From: Loktanella sp. UBA3435
GTDB lineage: Bacteria; Pseudomonadota; Alphaproteobacteria; Rhodobacterales; Rhodobacteraceae
DNA length: 23,298 bases
Assembly (NCBI GenBank): GCA_002378665.1
Contig: DFSO01000035.1
Location: 49,428 to 72,725, forward strand
Reading direction: 5' to 3'
Shown: positions 21,897-23,298 of the stretch, piece by piece
How positions within the stretch are numbered: the stretch's first letter is position 1
Layout of the letters: each line of letters starts with the position of its first letter
The notes under the pieces: generated by a model
Database searches by the model: none
Told to the model about the DNA's origin: nothing
Seen by the model: the letters and a program-made list of their open reading frames with translations, nothing else
Program-made: the position numbers and the translations under genes

Positions 21897-23162
21897 TTAC
21901 TTAATTGCGTCCCAAGACGCTTGGATACCGTCAGCGACTTCCTGCGCGGACTTGCCGCCAGTGTAGTCAACCATGCCTGTCCAGAACGAACCCGCACCAA
22001 CAGCACCCGGCATCAAGTCGGAACCGTCAAAGCGGAACGTCGTCGCAGCAAGCAAGATGTCGTTCATCTTAGCAGTTGCCGCGTCAGAGAACTTGGATGT
22101 GTCAACGCCCTTGTGTGGCGTCAAGAAGCCGCCAAGCGCCATCCATGTTTCATGTGCTTCTGGTGTTTCAAGGTATGCAATCAGCTCGTTTGCAGCGTCA
22201 GATGGGTTCGTGATCGCCCAAACTGTACCCGCACCCAAAACTGGCGCGCCGAGGTCTTTTTCAGCATATGCTGGGAAGTAGAAGAAGTCTGCATCTTCGC
22301 CAACAACTGTGCCTTCAGGGAAGAACGCAGGGATGAATGACGCCTGGCGGTGCATGTAGCACTGTGGAGGTGAATCAAACAAACCCTTTGGGCTATCGCG
22401 GAAGTCTGTAGATGCAACGGCACCCGCACCACCAGCAACATACGCGTCGTTACGGGCAAATGCGCCGAACTCTTCGATGACTGCCACAACTTTTGGATCG
22501 TTGAATTTCAGGTCGTTCTTGACCCAAGCATCGTAATCCGCAGGTGTCTGTGTGCGCAGCATCATGTCTTCAACCCAGTCAGTCGCTGGCCAGCCAGTCG
22601 CACCACCGGAACCCAGACCGATACACCAAGGTGTGCCACCGTCTGCGACGATTTGGTCTGTCAGAGCCTTGAGGTCTTCCATGGATGTTGGAACTTCATA
22701 TCCAGCATCTTCAAAGTTCTCTGGTGAATACCAAACGAGCGACTTCACGTCGACTTTGTAGAAGAAACCGTAAAGGTTGTCAGCGCCGTCAGCGCCAGCA
22801 TATGTGCCCAGATCAACCCAAGACTGACCAGCCGCATAGTTTTCTTTGACCCAGTCAGCAGTGCCGTCAGCAAGTGGCGTCAAGAAGCCGCGCTTTGCCA
22901 TATCAGCTGCCAAACCCGGCTGTGGGAAAACGGCGACGTTTGGCGCAGAGCCTGCTTCAGCATCGATCATGATCTGCTGCTCAAAGCTGTCGGAACCAAC
23001 GTAGCTTACGTCGTGGCCAGAGGCCGCTGCGAAACCAGCAAGTACCTTTTCGACGTTCTCTTGGTCTGGCCCAAGCCATGGACCAAATACGGTCAACTGC
23101 TCAGCCTGAGCAACCGTGCCCAGTGCCATAATCGCAGCACCCAAATAAAGTGATTTTTTCAT
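21897..23162 (-). CDS. aglE: Periplasmic alpha-glucoside-binding protein
   Basis: The protein has 421 residues from the chosen start. It begins with a Sec signal peptide, MKKSLYLGAAIMALGTVAQA, cleaved after residue 20, leaving a mature protein starting EQLTVFGPWLG. The rest is a family 1 extracellular solute-binding protein, with aromatic and acidic segments such as WYSPENFEDAGYEVPTSMEDL and GGTPWCIGLGSGGATGWPATDW. It captures alpha-glucosides in the periplasm and delivers them to AglFG. The frame extends 27 codons upstream, but the ATG at 23162 has a GGGAGGA ribosome site and the signal peptide starts there. It is the first gene of the operon. The regulator gene aglR, if conserved, would lie beyond the right edge and is not visible. 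Confidence 0.94.
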   Translation of the reverse strand: MKKSLYLGAAIMALGTVAQAEQLTVFGPWLGPDQENVEKVLAGFAAASGHDVSYVGSDSFEQQIMIDAEAGSAPNVAVFPQPGLAADMAKRGFLTPLADGTADWVKENYAAGQSWVDLGTYAGADGADNLYGFFYKVDVKSLVWYSPENFEDAGYEVPTSMEDLKALTDQIVADGGTPWCIGLGSGGATGWPATDWVEDMMLRTQTPADYDAWVKNDLKFNDPKVVAVIEEFGAFARNDAYVAGGAGAVASTDFRDSPKGLFDSPPQCYMHRQASFIPAFFPEGTVVGEDADFFYFPAYAEKDLGAPVLGAGTVWAITNPSDAANELIAYLETPEAHETWMALGGFLTPHKGVDTSKFSDAATAKMNDILLAATTFRFDGSDLMPGAVGAGSFWTGMVDYTGGKSAQEVADGIQASWDAIK

Positions 23163-23179
23163 GTGTCGTCCTCCCAGTT

Positions 23180-23193
23180 GCGCAAATTTGCGC
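23180..23193. promoter_or_regulatory. Palindrome upstream of aglE, candidate operator
   Basis: GCGCAAATTTGCGC is a perfect 14-bp palindrome 17 bases before the aglE start. Within it and one side, TTGCGCAA (23178-23185) is a smaller palindrome with the central CG common in LacI-family operators. LacI-type AglR proteins control agl operons in rhizobia. The remaining bases to 23298 show no convincing promoter hexamers to me. Confidence 0.5.
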
Positions 23194-23298
23194 GTCATAT
23201 CCATGCACCCCGCGGCGCATCCATCTGCAAGTAAAGTACGCAATTTTGATCGTATCCTACATGCCTCGCAAATTCAGACACTTAGGCCTGCATCTGCA

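Noticed and set aside
1..23298. CRISPR array, insertion sequence or prophage
   Set aside because: No regularly spaced direct repeats, transposase, integrase or phage structural gene is present; every large intact frame belongs to a recognisable chromosomal family.

Overview
The window looks like a chromosomal segment of a marine-type Rhodobacteraceae (Roseobacter-group alphaproteobacterium) of moderate GC. This rests on recA directly upstream of alaS, an alphaproteobacterial direct-repeat SOS box (GTTC-N7-GTTC) before recA, an aglEFGAK alpha-glucoside operon in the rhizobial/rhodobacterial order, a ppx-rlmE pair, and a three-gene folate C1 cluster with a small 'virulence factor' family protein. 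I cannot fix the genus. I see no tRNA, rRNA, CRISPR array, insertion sequence, integrase or phage gene, and coding density is high. Layout from left to right. (1) 8-2905, plus strand: a YitT-type membrane protein and an EmrE-like multidrug transporter in one unit, then typA, closed by a bidirectional terminator. (2) 2982-7126, minus strand: recA with its own terminator, then alaS, then a DUF1330 gene overlapping alaS by 4 nt. (3) 7320-7916, plus: a small PAPS-type sulfotransferase divergent from recA, so the recA SOS box lies in the shared promoter region. (4) 7913-11865: the glycerol 3-phosphate module, glpD-glpK on minus and the repressor gene glpR divergent on plus, with repeated operator half-sites between them. 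(5) 11851-13728, minus: ppx-type phosphatase and rlmE. (6) 13987-16315, plus: a 98-aa 'virulence factor' family protein, a divergent methylenetetrahydrofolate-reductase-like protein and a pterin-binding methyltransferase. (7) 16350-16580, plus: a small gene packed with inverted repeats, followed by two palindromes. (8) 16637-23162, minus: aglE-aglF-aglG-aglA-aglK, encoding a periplasmic binding protein, two permeases, a GH13 alpha-glucosidase and the ATPase. The glp genes convert glycerol to glycerol 3-phosphate and then dihydroxyacetone phosphate under GlpR control. The agl genes import and hydrolyse alpha-glucosides such as sucrose, maltose or trehalose. The folate trio probably moves methyl groups between methyl-THF and methylene-THF. 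Most of the window is ordinary core genome and I do not see a clearly new multi-gene system. The best second-look items are non-coding: a perfect 21-bp palindrome found twice, each time 2-3 nt after a stop codon, with a near-copy a few nt after a third gene; the inverted-repeat-rich small gene; the structured region before the folate trio; and the SOS box shared with a sulfotransferase gene.
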